Below are positions 1 to 7,041 of a stretch of 18,670 nucleotides of DNA, one piece after another. The notes beneath the pieces were generated by a model that was not told where the DNA came from, did not search any database, and worked only from the letters and a program-made list of their open reading frames with translations. How positions within the stretch are numbered: the first letter of the stretch is position 1; the number at the start of each line of letters is the position of its first letter. The position numbers and the translations under genes were made by a program. Source of the DNA: Candidatus Omnitrophota bacterium (GTDB lineage Bacteria; Omnitrophota; 4484-213); assembly GCA_030640885.1 (NCBI GenBank), contig DAOWIN010000100.1, positions 1 to 18,670 of the forward strand, given 5' to 3'.

Positions 1-1
1 A

Positions 2-949
2 ATTTATAACATGGGTTAAATTGTTAATATCAATACCTCTCGCGGCAACATCAGTAGCTATCAGCACATTAATTTGCTGCTCTTTAAATTTCTCAAGTAT
101 TCTTTCTCTTTGATGCTGCGAAATATCTCCATGTAAACCCTTAGCATCATAGCCGCGATTGATAAGTTTTTCAGAAATTGTATCTACAGCAACTTTTGTA
201 TGGCAGAATACCAATCCATAGAAGTTAGCTTCGCTATCGATAATCCTGCATAAAGCCTCTAATTTATCCGAACGGTTAACCTCAAAATATATTTGATCGG
301 TCAGACTAACTGTTAACCGCTCTTTCTGCGCCCGAATAACCTCATAATCGCGCATATATTTTTTAGCCAAGTGCAGTATTCTCTGAGGCATAGTTGCGGA
401 AAAAAGCAACATACGCTTATCGCTGTTAGTATAGCTTAAGATATCTTCAACATCCTCAATAAAACCCATATTCAACATCTCATCGGCTTCATCAAGTATC
501 ATATAAGCAATTTGTTTTATATTCAAACTTTTCCTTTGCAAATGGTCTTTGATTCGGCCCGGTGTGCCTACAACTATATCCACGCCCCTGCGCAAACGCC
601 GCAATTGCTGATCCATTGATTGTCCACCATAAACTGCAACAATACCTAAACGTTTTTTCCCCTTTAAAGAGTTAATTTCTTCGGCTACTTGCACTGCTAA
701 CTCTCGAGTCGGACAAAGAATTAAAGCCTGCACTGCTTGAACGCCTTCTGCAAGTTTCTCAATTAAAGGAAGCCCAAAGGCGGCAGTTTTGCCTGTACCT
801 GTCTGAGCATTTCCAACCACATCTACATCTCCCTTCAACAGCAAAGGTATGGTTTTCTCCTGTATCCGCGTTGGTTCCTCAAACCCTTTACGCTGTAAAG
901 CCATTAATGTATTTTCCGACAAACCCAATTCTCTAAATTTTTCTAACAT
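2..949 (-). CDS. DEAD-box ATP-dependent RNA helicase (3' end beyond window)
   Basis: Cytoplasmic RNA helicase that uses ATP to unwind or remodel RNA, probably in ribosome assembly or mRNA turnover. I translated 316 codons from the ATG at 949; the reading frame stays open to the window edge, so the C-terminus is missing. Visible motifs in order: Q motif (F..PT.IQ, about residues 23-30), motif I AQTGTGKT (48-55), PTREL (80-84), GG (108-109), TPGR (129-132), motif II DEAD (153-156), motif III SAT (184-186) and ATDVAARGID (298-307). The HRxGRxGR motif would lie outside the window. The order and spacing match the DeaD/CshA/RhlE type, but the diagnostic C-terminal extension cannot be seen. The start is preceded by a purine-rich ribosome binding site that belongs to a repeat element, so its translation may depend on that repeat. 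Confidence 0.95.
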   Translation of the reverse strand, partial: MLEKFRELGLSENTLMALQRKGFEEPTRIQEKTIPLLLKGDVDVVGNAQTGTGKTAAFGLPLIEKLAEGVQAVQALILCPTRELAVQVAEEINSLKGKKRLGIVAVYGGQSMDQQLRRLRRGVDIVVGTPGRIKDHLQRKSLNIKQIAYMILDEADEMLNMGFIEDVEDILSYTNSDKRMLLFSATMPQRILHLAKKYMRDYEVIRAQKERLTVSLTDQIYFEVNRSDKLEALCRIIDSEANFYGLVFCHTKVAVDTISEKLINRGYDAKGLHGDISQHQRERILEKFKEQQINVLIATDVAARGIDINNLTHVIN

Positions 950-962
950 TTTTTATACCTCT

Positions 963-1036
963 TTTCCTTCCTCCCGCCTAAGGCGGGAGATCTTGCGAGA
1001 GCAAGCAAAGCGAACGGAGCAAGATAGGTCTTTCTT
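963..1036 (-). repeat. Two-hairpin SD-carrying repeat, copy A (5' leader of helicase gene)
   Basis: Member of a five-copy family. In the direction of transcription, hairpin 1 is ATCTTGC/GCAAGAT (1019-1025 with 990-996) and hairpin 2 is CTCCCGCC-TTA-GGCGGGAG (971-989). A purine tract GGAAGGAAAAGAGG follows and acts as ribosome binding site for the helicase ATG. The loop of hairpin 1 holds the family core GTTCGCTTTGC. Both stems differ in sequence from the other copies yet stay fully paired. Confidence 0.85.
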
Positions 1037-1113
1037 CTATACTCTTCGCTTTTCTTTTTCTTCGCTAGTGACTAGTAACTTTCTTTTCCATTTGGCATAG
1101 GATGTCTATAAAC

Positions 1114-1872
1114 CTAATCTGACGTTTCCGAATAAACTGTTTTTCTATACGCGCAAAAATCGCAGTCTTCACCAGCATTAGGAATATTATTGCCGTTTAA
1201 ACATTTCTTTATGTTTTCAATAACTTCTTCCAACCATCCATCATTCCCTTCATAAGGAATTAAAGTTATATCAAACTCAAGTTTTCCGTTAAATTTTTCT
1301 ACATCAGTTTTTGCATTACAATAGACAAAGTATCCTGTATTTGAAACCTTGAGACCATTCCGCCGCATCAACCACTGATATATTTCCATCTGCCGTTTAT
1401 AAACTTTCTGCCAATCCTTATCAAGCGCAATAATTTTTTCATTCTTGCTGGTTGATTTATAATCTACAATAATATACTCGCCCTGAGAATTTTGCCATAA
1501 ATCATCAATCGCGCCAAAGAGCAGCAAATTAGTAGAAGTATGAAAACATTGAACTCCTCTAAAATTATTTCGCCATTCGCTAAGCATTTTATGCTGCGAT
1601 GGGATCGCATCTATACCATATTTTTTCATTAAAGGATGAGCTTCGCTATTTTTTCTTAAAATATCAAATTCCTTTTTAAGCAAAGTATCCACCGCGCTAT
1701 TCAATGTGTACGGAAAACCTGGCGGTCTGTTTATTCCTAAACGGCGATCCAAATAAAAACACTTTGGACACTGTATATAAAGCTCTATCTTAGAACGGCT
1801 TAATTTAAACGCATTACGGCTATGCGGATCATATAAGTTTTTTGTTCTTTTAGAAATATAATATTTAGACAT
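1114..1872 (-). CDS. PD-(D/E)XK nuclease family protein, Cas4/RecB-like, four-Cys
   Basis: Predicted DNA nuclease of 252 aa. The core has GAIDD (residues 120-124), then IIVDYKS (134-140) and a downstream Q..IYQWL segment (161-168). This is the D...(D/E)xK...QxxxY pattern of RecB/Cas4-type PD-(D/E)XK enzymes. A CPKC pair near the N-terminus (C35, C38) and a CDFC pair near the C-terminus (C237, C240) could together bind an Fe-S cluster or zinc, as Cas4/AddB-type nucleases do with four cysteines split across the fold; the exact 2+2 arrangement differs from classical 1+3 Cas4. There is no CRISPR array or cas gene in the window, so a stand-alone repair or processing role is more likely. It sits 89 bp downstream of the J-domain gene, with a palindromic spacer between them. 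Confidence 0.75.
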   Translation of the reverse strand: MSKYYISKRTKNLYDPHSRNAFKLSRSKIELYIQCPKCFYLDRRLGINRPPGFPYTLNSAVDTLLKKEFDILRKNSEAHPLMKKYGIDAIPSQHKMLSEWRNNFRGVQCFHTSTNLLLFGAIDDLWQNSQGEYIIVDYKSTSKNEKIIALDKDWQKVYKRQMEIYQWLMRRNGLKVSNTGYFVYCNAKTDVEKFNGKLEFDITLIPYEGNDGWLEEVIENIKKCLNGNNIPNAGEDCDFCAYRKTVYSETSD

Positions 1873-1884
1873 TATATCACCTTA

Positions 1885-1945
1885 AGCAAGTTGGGCAAAG
1901 CAAAACCTCGCCCGAAGGGCTTCGCCAGAAGTTTCGCTTCGTAAC
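1885..1945. repeat. Small palindromic spacer between J-domain and nuclease genes
   Basis: Contains GCCC-GAA-GGGC and, a few bases later, GAAG-TTTCG-CTTC, two short hairpins with CGAAGC-type words like those in the SD-carrying repeats. It does not align end to end with that family, so I treat it as a related or decayed palindrome. No small gene is seen in the gap. Confidence 0.4.
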
Positions 1946-1961
1946 CAATAAAAATACGGCT

Positions 1962-2279
1962 TTACAAATCCAAATTTCCCCACCAGCCATCGTAAAATCT
2001 TTTTAGATGTTCACAGAATGCCTTACTCATCGTGTTTTTTTTAACCTCCCTTTCTCTGAAAGAATACCTATAGCCTGCGCAATAAGCTGTAAGAATATCC
2101 TTGGCATTGTTTATTTTTTTAAGCGTCTCCTCGCATTCTTCTTTTCTGTTGTCTGCACACTTATCCGGATGATGATTTAAAGCCAAATTGCGATAAGCCT
2201 CTTTTATTTCTTTTAATGTTGCATCCTCATCCAGATTTAACGCTTTTCTTGCCTCATCAATCTGTTTAAAATCTGCCAT
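1962..2279 (-). CDS. Small J-domain (DnaJ-like) protein
   Basis: A 105-aa protein whose first about 65 residues form a J domain with the HPD tripeptide at 37-39 (LNHHPDK). That tripeptide is the element that stimulates DnaK/Hsp70 ATPase. There is no G/F-rich region, no zinc-binding CxxCxGxG repeats and no C-terminal substrate domain, so it is a minimal co-chaperone rather than DnaJ. The insert ADNRKEECEE between helices II-III and III is somewhat long. The roughly 35-residue tail holds aromatic residues (FYDGWW). The start ATG is preceded by GAGAGG at proper spacing, immediately after the end of MITE-like element 1. Its partner is unknown; the only gene close downstream is the nuclease. Confidence 0.85.
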   Translation of the reverse strand: MADFKQIDEARKALNLDEDATLKEIKEAYRNLALNHHPDKCADNRKEECEETLKKINNAKDILTAYCAGYRYSFREREVKKNTMSKAFCEHLKRFYDGWWGNLDL

Positions 2280-2291
2280 TTAAACCTCTCG

Positions 2292-2533
2292 TAACTTATG
2301 TGTTTTGATAAATCTATAGGAAATTTTGCGTTTTAAGCGAACACCAAATTTAGCACATAGCACATAGCGTTTAGCGGATAGTAAAAAATAAAAAGTCTTG
2401 GAATTTATAGTTTCTTATCTTTCTATACGCTATACGCTAACCGCTATACGCCATTATTAGCGTTAAGAAAAAATCGCGGGAACGAGAAATGCAAAAATTC
2501 CTTTATGGCAAGATTTTTGTCAAAGTTCACTTA
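2292..2533. mobile_element. MITE-like element 1 with ~50-bp terminal inverted repeats
   Basis: Non-coding 242-bp element. Its right end (2457-2533), read in reverse complement, matches the left end of a second element at 12091. Both contain the words TAAAGGAATTTTTG and ACTTTG.CAAAAATCT. The core from 2457 to 2504 also aligns nearly base for base with 12276-12324. The left end (2292-2345) is a more diverged copy of the inverted repeat. The centre is a heptamer array and its inverted partner (2351-2381 against 2423-2452). It starts at the stop codon of the upstream FmdB gene and ends about 12 bases before the J-domain start. No transposase is present and no clear target-site duplication is visible. 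Confidence 0.7.
2351..2452. repeat. Inverted heptamer array inside element 1
   Basis: Left arm 2351-2381 is a run of 7-mers of the form TAGCACA, TAGCACA, TAGCGTT, TAGCGGA. Right arm 2423-2452 is CTATACG, CTATACG, CTAACCG, CTATACG. The reverse complement of the right arm (units such as TAGCGTA) pairs with the left arm, giving a long imperfect hairpin around an A/T-rich centre. Confidence 0.75.
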
Positions 2534-2740
2534 TCCAATGGGACAGGTCCCTGTTGGACAGCTTGACCCAGAGGAGTTAAATTTACTGCCAGAGCCTCCC
2601 ATATTAAATGCTCCCAATGTTTTTTCAATATTTTTACTATTGCATTTTTTGCATTTAAGTTCTACCTTTTCCGAAGTTATTCCTATCAACAAATCAAATT
2701 TCCCACCACAATCCTTGCAAATATAACTATAAACAGGCAT
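2531..2740 (-). CDS. FmdB-family zinc-ribbon protein (1)
   Basis: A 69-aa protein starting MPVYSYICKDCG, the hallmark N-terminus of the FmdB/CxxC_CxxC regulatory family. The zinc-ribbon cysteines are C8, C11, C30 and C33. The Gly/Ser-rich tail ends with C61 and C66. I chose the ATG at 2740 rather than the in-frame GTG at 2749, because the family begins MPxYxYxC and the GGAAAGGGGG ribosome binding site is well spaced only for the ATG. Family members are small cytoplasmic proteins of uncertain role, first noted next to formamidase genes. The stop codon TAA is also the first three bases (minus strand) of MITE-like element 1. A second FmdB gene lies two genes upstream. Confidence 0.85.
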   Translation of the reverse strand: MPVYSYICKDCGGKFDLLIGITSEKVELKCKKCNSKNIEKTLGAFNMGGSGSKFNSSGSSCPTGTCPIG

Positions 2741-2752
2741 AATTTTCACCCC

Positions 2753-2824
2753 CTTTCCTTACTCGCCAAAGGCGAGAGCCTGAAGAGCAAGCGAAGCGAG
2801 ACTCTTCAGGATAAAGATCTTTTT
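2753..2824 (-). repeat. Two-hairpin SD-carrying repeat, copy B (5' leader of FmdB 1)
   Basis: Hairpin 1 is CCTGAAGAG/CTCTTCAGG (2802-2810 with 2779-2787). Hairpin 2 is CTCGCC-TTT-GGCGAG (2762-2776). AAGGAAAGGGGG then forms the ribosome binding site. The stems are changed on both sides relative to copies C-E but remain paired, which argues for selection on structure. Confidence 0.85.
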
Positions 2825-2862
2825 TGAAGAGCAAAACAAAGCTCTTTAGAATAAAAATCTTT
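2825..2862 (-). repeat. Decayed tandem half-copy of the SD-carrying repeat
   Basis: Directly beyond copy B, the words GAAGAGCAA, AAGCTCTTTAG and AATAAAAATCTTTT repeat the hairpin-1 half and the ATAAAGATCTTTT edge of copy B with substitutions. A short AAGAGC/GCTCTT stem survives. It has no hairpin 2 and no ribosome binding site. Confidence 0.6.
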
Positions 2863-2870
2863 TAAATTTG

Positions 2871-3371
2871 TTATACATTCTCAAAAACTTTTTTTATTAT
2901 TTTTCTATGGGATAAAAATGGGATATATAGCAAAGTTTCTTTAGCAAAAAATTTCGCATCTTTCAATTCGTTATTTAACGAAATAGAACTCTTGGAAATA
3001 GTAATTTCATAACCGATAACAAGAAGCGATCCATAATGCCTGCTTCTTTGGGCATAAATACCTACCAATTTTTTAATTTTACCTTTTATTCCTGTTTCTT
3101 CTTCTAACTCTCTTAAGCAGGCAATTTCAGGGTTTTCTCCTGATTCAATAAAGCCTCCGGGCAACGCCCATTTATTTATACCCGGTGCAAAATTTCTTTT
3201 TGCTATAAGTATTTTACCTTCTTTATCCTTCACCGCACAGACCACAACAGGTAAAGGATTTTTGTAATTAACCCAACCGCATTTTTGGCAAACTAACCTC
3301 TTGCATCCATCTACCAGAATCTCACGCAAGGAACATTTGCATAAAGGACAAAATTTAAATGTATGCTTCAT
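2871..3371 (-). CDS. Nudix hydrolase with N-terminal zinc ribbon
   Basis: A 166-aa hydrolase of nucleoside-diphosphate-linked substrates, resembling NADH pyrophosphatase (NudC)-type or ADP-ribose-type Nudix proteins. The N-terminal zinc ribbon uses CPLC (C8, C11) and CQKC (C28, C31). The Nudix box is complete and fits Gx5Ex7REUxEExGU: G73, E79, R87-E88, E91-E92, G94. The ATG at 3371 overlaps the stop of the upstream FmdB gene as TAATG, suggesting translational coupling. An earlier ATG at 3383 in the same frame is possible and would add four residues. The substrate cannot be read from the sequence. Confidence 0.88.
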   Translation of the reverse strand: MKHTFKFCPLCKCSLREILVDGCKRLVCQKCGWVNYKNPLPVVVCAVKDKEGKILIAKRNFAPGINKWALPGGFIESGENPEIACLRELEEETGIKGKIKKLVGIYAQRSRHYGSLLVIGYEITISKSSISLNNELKDAKFFAKETLLYIPFLSHRKIIKKVFENV

Positions 3372-3637
3372 TATCTTTTGCATACTCCGTCATCCGAACA
3401 AGGCGGTTTATCACAAGATTCAGTCTTCTCACAGCAAGTTTTGTCGGAAGAACCACTATTTTTATAATCTGTAGCATAAAAACCCGAACCTTTAAAGATT
3501 ATCCCCGCTCCTTTGCCAATCAATCTTTTTATCTTTTTAGCACACTTTGGACATTTTTTGACTGACGGAGCACTCATATTCTGAAATTTCTCAAATTCAT
3601 ATCCGCAACTTTCGCATAAATATTCATATGTTGGCAT
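3371..3637 (-). CDS. FmdB-family zinc-ribbon protein (2) with Cys-rich tail
   Basis: An 88-aa protein with the FmdB N-terminus MPTYEYLCESCG and ribbon cysteines C8, C11, C29 and C32. The C-terminal third is unusually rich in cysteine: a CC pair, then three single cysteines, and a final VCKR. This could bind additional metal. The ribosome binding site AGGAGA precedes the ATG. The stop overlaps the start of the Nudix gene by one base (TAATG). It is about 50% longer in its tail than the other FmdB in this window. Role unknown; metal sensing or delivery is only a guess. Confidence 0.85.
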   Translation of the reverse strand: MPTYEYLCESCGYEFEKFQNMSAPSVKKCPKCAKKIKRLIGKGAGIIFKGSGFYATDYKNSGSSDKTCCEKTESCDKPPCSDDGVCKR

Positions 3638-3661
3638 AATAATTTCTCCTCTTTTTAAAAT

Positions 3662-3791
3662 CAGTCTACAGTTTACAGTTTACAGAAAACAGTCTACAGA
3701 AAACAGATAAGATAAGAAAAATCAGTCTTTTCCGTTCTCTGTCTTCTATCTTCTATCTTCTGTTGACTGTTAACTGTCCTCTGTTAACTGT
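3662..3791. repeat. Inverted heptamer array between DUF89 and FmdB 2
   Basis: The left arm is 7-mers such as TTTACAG, TTTACAG, AAAACAG, TCTACAG, AAAACAG. The right arm is TTCTATC, TTCTATC, then units like CTGTTGA, CTGTTAA. The arms are imperfect inverted complements around about 3707-3745, giving a long hairpin in the transcript. The right arm runs into the DUF89 gene and encodes its last residues and stop. The FmdB 2 ribosome binding site lies just beyond the left arm. Confidence 0.8.
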
Positions 3792-4675
3792 TTACCATCA
3801 TTATAAAATAAAATCACATCGCCAAGCCTGCATCCTACATCCTGAGCAATTACCGGGCATTTTGCCATAAAAAGAAAAAATATCGGTCTTTTAGCTTTAG
3901 ATAACGCCTCAAAATTTCCCTGCCCTTTGCTAATAACCATATCTGCCTTCTTATAGACCTTTAGAAATTCCTTTGTGCATAAAGAAAGAACTGTCCCCGG
4001 GGCATCAGAACCGCTTGAGATTATTTTTGCTTGTTTTTCAATTCCACAGACAAGGGCATCTTCAGCCAAAGCGTCATTAATAATAGGCTTTTCTTTAACC
4101 GCATAAATAATCTCTTTTTCCTCATCAAGTCTTTTTATCTCTTCTATCAAAATTCGGTCAAAAACTACCTCCCCAGCATTATCAGCCAAATAGAGAATGG
4201 TTTTCGCTTTTTTTAAAGCTGTTTTAAAACCGGGGTAATCAAAAATTGCTCTGCTCTCCTTTTTAATGCTTTTATCTTCTTTGTTTAAAATCTTTGTTAT
4301 TTCAGCATTAACATCTAATGAATTTTTTACGCCATAATCAATAATATTCCCAGCGATGGCTAATTCAACTGCCATTAACAACCCGTCATGGAAACAACGC
4401 ACTTTTGTTTTTAACTTATCATAAATACTCAGGGCGAGTTTATTGCTTTTCTTTTTTATGCTTATATAAGGGTCGCCCTTTTTGGTTATCTTTCTAACCA
4501 ATCCGTAAATAACTCTGCCCATTTCCGGCGGAGATGACGCTAAGGAAAAGTTCGGCAGGGCTTTAGCCAATTCATTCAATATCCTTTTTTGCGTTTTCTC
4601 GCTGGCGCCGGTCATTCTTGCCGCCTCAAGGGCTTGTTTAAAAAAACAGGGAATACAATCTAAATATGTTTTCAT
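3770..4675 (-). CDS. DUF89/ARMT1-like metal-dependent phosphatase
   Basis: A 301-aa member of the DUF89 damage-control phosphatase family. These metal-dependent enzymes hydrolyse damaged or reactive phosphometabolites; the bacterial substrate is unknown. The family pattern is clear: N-terminal CIPC (C7, C10) followed by FFKQALEAAR, the metal-site segment LADNAGEVVFDR (163-174), and DMVISKGQGNFE (245-256). Length is typical of the short prokaryotic form. I used the ATG at 4675, since a TTG one codon earlier adds nothing and AAGGAAAG is correctly spaced for the ATG. It is 32 bp downstream of a MinD-ferredoxin gene, likely in one operon. The final QLTEDS and the stop are encoded by the heptamer array rather than by family sequence. 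Confidence 0.85.
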   Translation of the reverse strand: MKTYLDCIPCFFKQALEAARMTGASEKTQKRILNELAKALPNFSLASSPPEMGRVIYGLVRKITKKGDPYISIKKKSNKLALSIYDKLKTKVRCFHDGLLMAVELAIAGNIIDYGVKNSLDVNAEITKILNKEDKSIKKESRAIFDYPGFKTALKKAKTILYLADNAGEVVFDRILIEEIKRLDEEKEIIYAVKEKPIINDALAEDALVCGIEKQAKIISSGSDAPGTVLSLCTKEFLKVYKKADMVISKGQGNFEALSKAKRPIFFLFMAKCPVIAQDVGCRLGDVILFYNDGKQLTEDS

Positions 4676-4706
4676 CAATTCTTTCCTTCACAAATTTTTC
4701 GCTGGT

Positions 4707-5618
4707 TTATTTTATCTCCTTTTGCAATCTATCCCAAATCGCAATAATCTCTTCTTTAGCATTTCCACCGGGATATTCTATCACTGTTTTACCTTCTATC
4801 ATTGACTTTACCACAGCTTCATCAAACCCTATTTTTCCAATAAATCCAATATTATTATTCTGGCAATAACTCTTTATTTTTTCGGTCATCTCCTTATTCA
4901 AATCATACTTATTCACTACCAGTCTAACTGAAACATTAAAGTGCTTAGCAACTTTTATAACTCTATCAGCATCATGTAGTCCTGATAAAGTTGGTTCGGT
5001 TACTACTAAAGCGCAGTCAGCACCAGTAATAGAAGCAATTACCGGACATCCTATGCCCGGAGAACCGTCTATAATAATCCAATCAGAATTTTTACTCTCA
5101 GCAATTTCTTTTGCTTTCTCCCTTACTAAAGACACCAATTTACCAGAATTCTCCTCAGCAACGCCAAGTTTAGCATGAACCATAGAGCCAAAGCGTGTGT
5201 CCGACACAAACCATTCACCTGATATATTCTCTCTCATTTCTATCGCTTTAACAGGACAAACAAAACTACAAAATGCGCACCCTTCGCAGGAAACAGGGTC
5301 TATAATTATTCGAGTTGCGGGTTGCGGGTTGCCAGCCTCGCCAGCTCGGCTAGGCGGGCGGGTTGCGGTAATAGCATCAAAGCGGCAGACCTCAATACAT
5401 TTACCACACTGAGTGCAAAGCTCTTTATTAATAAACGCTGTTACACCACTTTTAAAGATATGCCTTTCCTTTGTCTGCGGCTTCAACAGCAAATGCAAAT
5501 CTGCCGCATCAACATCACAATCAGCCATTACCTTATTTTTTGCTAAAGCGGCAAAAGCACCTGTAATTATTGTTTTACCTGTGCCTCCCTTCCCACTTAT
5601 AATGACAATTTGTTTCAC
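4707..5618 (-). CDS. MinD-superfamily ATPase with inserted 2[4Fe-4S] ferredoxin domain (COG1149 type), copy 1
   Basis: A 303-aa cytoplasmic SIMIBI ATPase. The deviant Walker A GKGGTGKT is at residues 9-16. Two ferredoxin motifs follow: C68, C71, C74, C78 and C111, C114, C117, C121. Then come IIIDGSPGIGCPV (Walker B region) and VVTEPTLSGLHD. This architecture is that of COG1149 proteins, including the MinD-like ATPases of the Desulfovibrio orange-protein operon, thought to act in metallocluster handling. The start is GTG at 5618, with AAGG upstream. The two Fe-S motifs are 14 residues further apart than in the paralogue at 9881-10708, because a Pro/Arg/Gly/Ala-rich segment (about residues 85-103) is encoded by a repeat-like sequence. 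Whether the second cluster still assembles normally is unknown. Confidence 0.9.
   Translation of the reverse strand: MKQIVIISGKGGTGKTIITGAFAALAKNKVMADCDVDAADLHLLLKPQTKERHIFKSGVTAFINKELCTQCGKCIEVCRFDAITATRPPSRAGEAGNPQPATRIIIDPVSCEGCAFCSFVCPVKAIEMRENISGEWFVSDTRFGSMVHAKLGVAEENSGKLVSLVREKAKEIAESKNSDWIIIDGSPGIGCPVIASITGADCALVVTEPTLSGLHDADRVIKVAKHFNVSVRLVVNKYDLNKEMTEKIKSYCQNNNIGFIGKIGFDEAVVKSMIEGKTVIEYPGGNAKEEIIAIWDRLQKEIK
5311..5368. repeat. Repeat insertion in frame within the ferredoxin domain
   Basis: GC-rich heptamer units (GTTGCGG, GTTGCGG, GTTGCC) lead into a GCCTCGCC/GGCTAGGC stem (5335-5342 with 5348-5355), and the word GGGTTGCGG recurs at the far edge. Base composition differs sharply from the surrounding A/T-rich gene. 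It corresponds to the extra residues between the two Fe-S motifs and keeps the reading frame. Confidence 0.7.
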
Positions 5619-5643
5619 TCCGCACCTTCTTTAGCCAAACTCT

Positions 5644-5763
5644 CTAAGGAGAAAAAGGTCTAGCTACCTCTGACGACAATTGCATAGTAATACATATAGC
5701 TACCGTGCCTATAACTGCCGCTCCCCACTCAGGCCCAAAATTCTTGACTATTTTTTTAAACAT
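5644..5763 (-). CDS. 39-residue membrane peptide, TDT/TehA N-terminus-like
   Basis: Small gene with ATG at 5763 preceded by an excellent ribosome binding site (GGAGGGGGG, 7 bases upstream). It overlaps the last 16 bases of the MFS gene and ends in TAG at 5644. The peptide has a basic N-terminus (MFKKIVKNF), then FGPEWGAAVIGT and one hydrophobic stretch (about residues 14-29). FGPxWxAxxxGT resembles the first helix of the tellurite-resistance/dicarboxylate (TehA/SLAC1-type) transporter family, whose proteins are about 300 residues. So it is either a remnant of such a gene or a genuine single-span peptide translated with the MFS gene. The strong ribosome binding site and coupling favour real translation. 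The family link is tentative. Confidence 0.5.
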   Translation of the reverse strand: MFKKIVKNFGPEWGAAVIGTVAICITMQLSSEVARPFSP

Positions 5764-7028
5764 AATTCTACCCCCCTCCGACGCGGTTCCTTTAAACTAA
5801 AGCTTAAGATAAAAGCTCCCAACAAGAACAAACCAGTTATTGCGAAAACTACGCTATAAGAACTGCGTTGAATTAGCACTCCTCCTATCAATGGGAAAAA
5901 CACAACAGGCAACCTAAAAGTCCCTTCTAAGCTTACATAGCGAGGTCTGTCTTTAGCAGGAGCTGTGTCTAATAAAAAACTGTTTTTGCCTATTGCCCGG
6001 CCTGAGATAAAGAAACCCAAGAATACAAATAATATTACAAATAGATTTGGACAATGCCGCGGCAATATAAGAACAAATAAAGGCGCTAATAATCCGAATA
6101 GTATGCTGAACTGAATAACTCTCTTACTCCCTAAATAGTCAGATAAATGTCCCCAAACAATATTGGAAATCACCAGCCCTAACATTTGAGCAGAAAGAAA
6201 TACGCCAACCATCCCTATCCTTACTTTCAGAACATCTTTGGCGTAAAGTACAAAAAATGGCAAAGATAAGGCAATGGCTCCCGAAAGTATCTGGATAAAA
6301 AGGAACTTTCTGTAATTTGTATCCTTTTTCAAAATACCGGCTGCCTTTCTTAAAAAATCATAAAATGGCAACTGTTCTTTATGAACTTCAGTAGAGGGCT
6401 CTCTTACCGAACCTAATGCAAAATATGAAATCGTAATAAGAATAAAAGCAAATAAGAATAATAAAGCGTAATTTTTAGGAAAGGCTATCCCACTACCATT
6501 TAAAACAAATTTGACGACAAGCCCTGATAAAATAGCTAAAAACCCACCCAACAATTGGCGATAACCAAAAAACCTCCCCCTTAAATTAGAGGGAATAGTT
6601 CTACCCCAAATATCCATAAACGGAACAGTTGCTACTCCGCCCATAAAAGTAAACAGGAAAAGAAACGAAAATATTCCCCAGAGAGCTATTGAAGGGTTAT
6701 TTTCAGCAAACAGATAAGTAATTAATGCTACCAGACCCCAGCACAATGCCCTAACTGTAATTGCAAATCTCAAAAGAGGCCTTTTATGAATTCTATGTTC
6801 TATTCTACTGGCAACAAACAGCTGAGGCAAGATATTGCCAACGCCTCCTATTTCGCCCATAATACTTGAAGATAGTCCAATTAGAACCTTAGAACTTGTG
6901 AAATTAGTCAAGAACGCAGGCAAAACTGTAGTTGCACTGCCAAAAGCAATGCCTCCGCTATAAAATATGCCATGCAAAAGCCCCATTATAAAGTTAAATC
7001 TTGAGATTGATTTTTTTTCTTCCTCCAT
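5748..7028 (-). CDS. Major facilitator superfamily (MFS) transporter
   Basis: A 426-aa inner-membrane protein with about 12 hydrophobic segments split into two halves by a charged central loop (about residues 210-235, VREPSTEVHKEQ and following). The segment MDIWGRTIPSNLRGRFFGYR (about 138-157) is an MFS-like cytoplasmic loop with the G-R-x-x-G-x-R character of motif A, and GHLSDYLGSKR in the second half is a good motif-A copy. The substrate is not identifiable. It lies between a PDO/thioredoxin fusion and a MinD-ferredoxin ATPase, so transport of a metabolite or metal complex linked to that cluster is possible but unproven. Its start has only a weak Shine-Dalgarno sequence and is directly preceded by a strong three-way-junction palindrome, so translation may be structure-dependent. 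Confidence 0.88.
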   Translation of the reverse strand: MEEEKKSISRFNFIMGLLHGIFYSGGIAFGSATTVLPAFLTNFTSSKVLIGLSSSIMGEIGGVGNILPQLFVASRIEHRIHKRPLLRFAITVRALCWGLVALITYLFAENNPSIALWGIFSFLFLFTFMGGVATVPFMDIWGRTIPSNLRGRFFGYRQLLGGFLAILSGLVVKFVLNGSGIAFPKNYALLFLFAFILITISYFALGSVREPSTEVHKEQLPFYDFLRKAAGILKKDTNYRKFLFIQILSGAIALSLPFFVLYAKDVLKVRIGMVGVFLSAQMLGLVISNIVWGHLSDYLGSKRVIQFSILFGLLAPLFVLILPRHCPNLFVILFVFLGFFISGRAIGKNSFLLDTAPAKDRPRYVSLEGTFRLPVVFFPLIGGVLIQRSSYSVVFAITGLFLLGAFILSFSLKEPRRRGVELCLKK

Positions 7029-7041
7029 AGTTTCTACATTT

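Noticed and set aside
849..1100. Plus-strand open frame across the helicase start and repeat copy A
   Set aside because: It reads through the antisense of the helicase N-terminus and the palindromic repeat; no recognisable protein.
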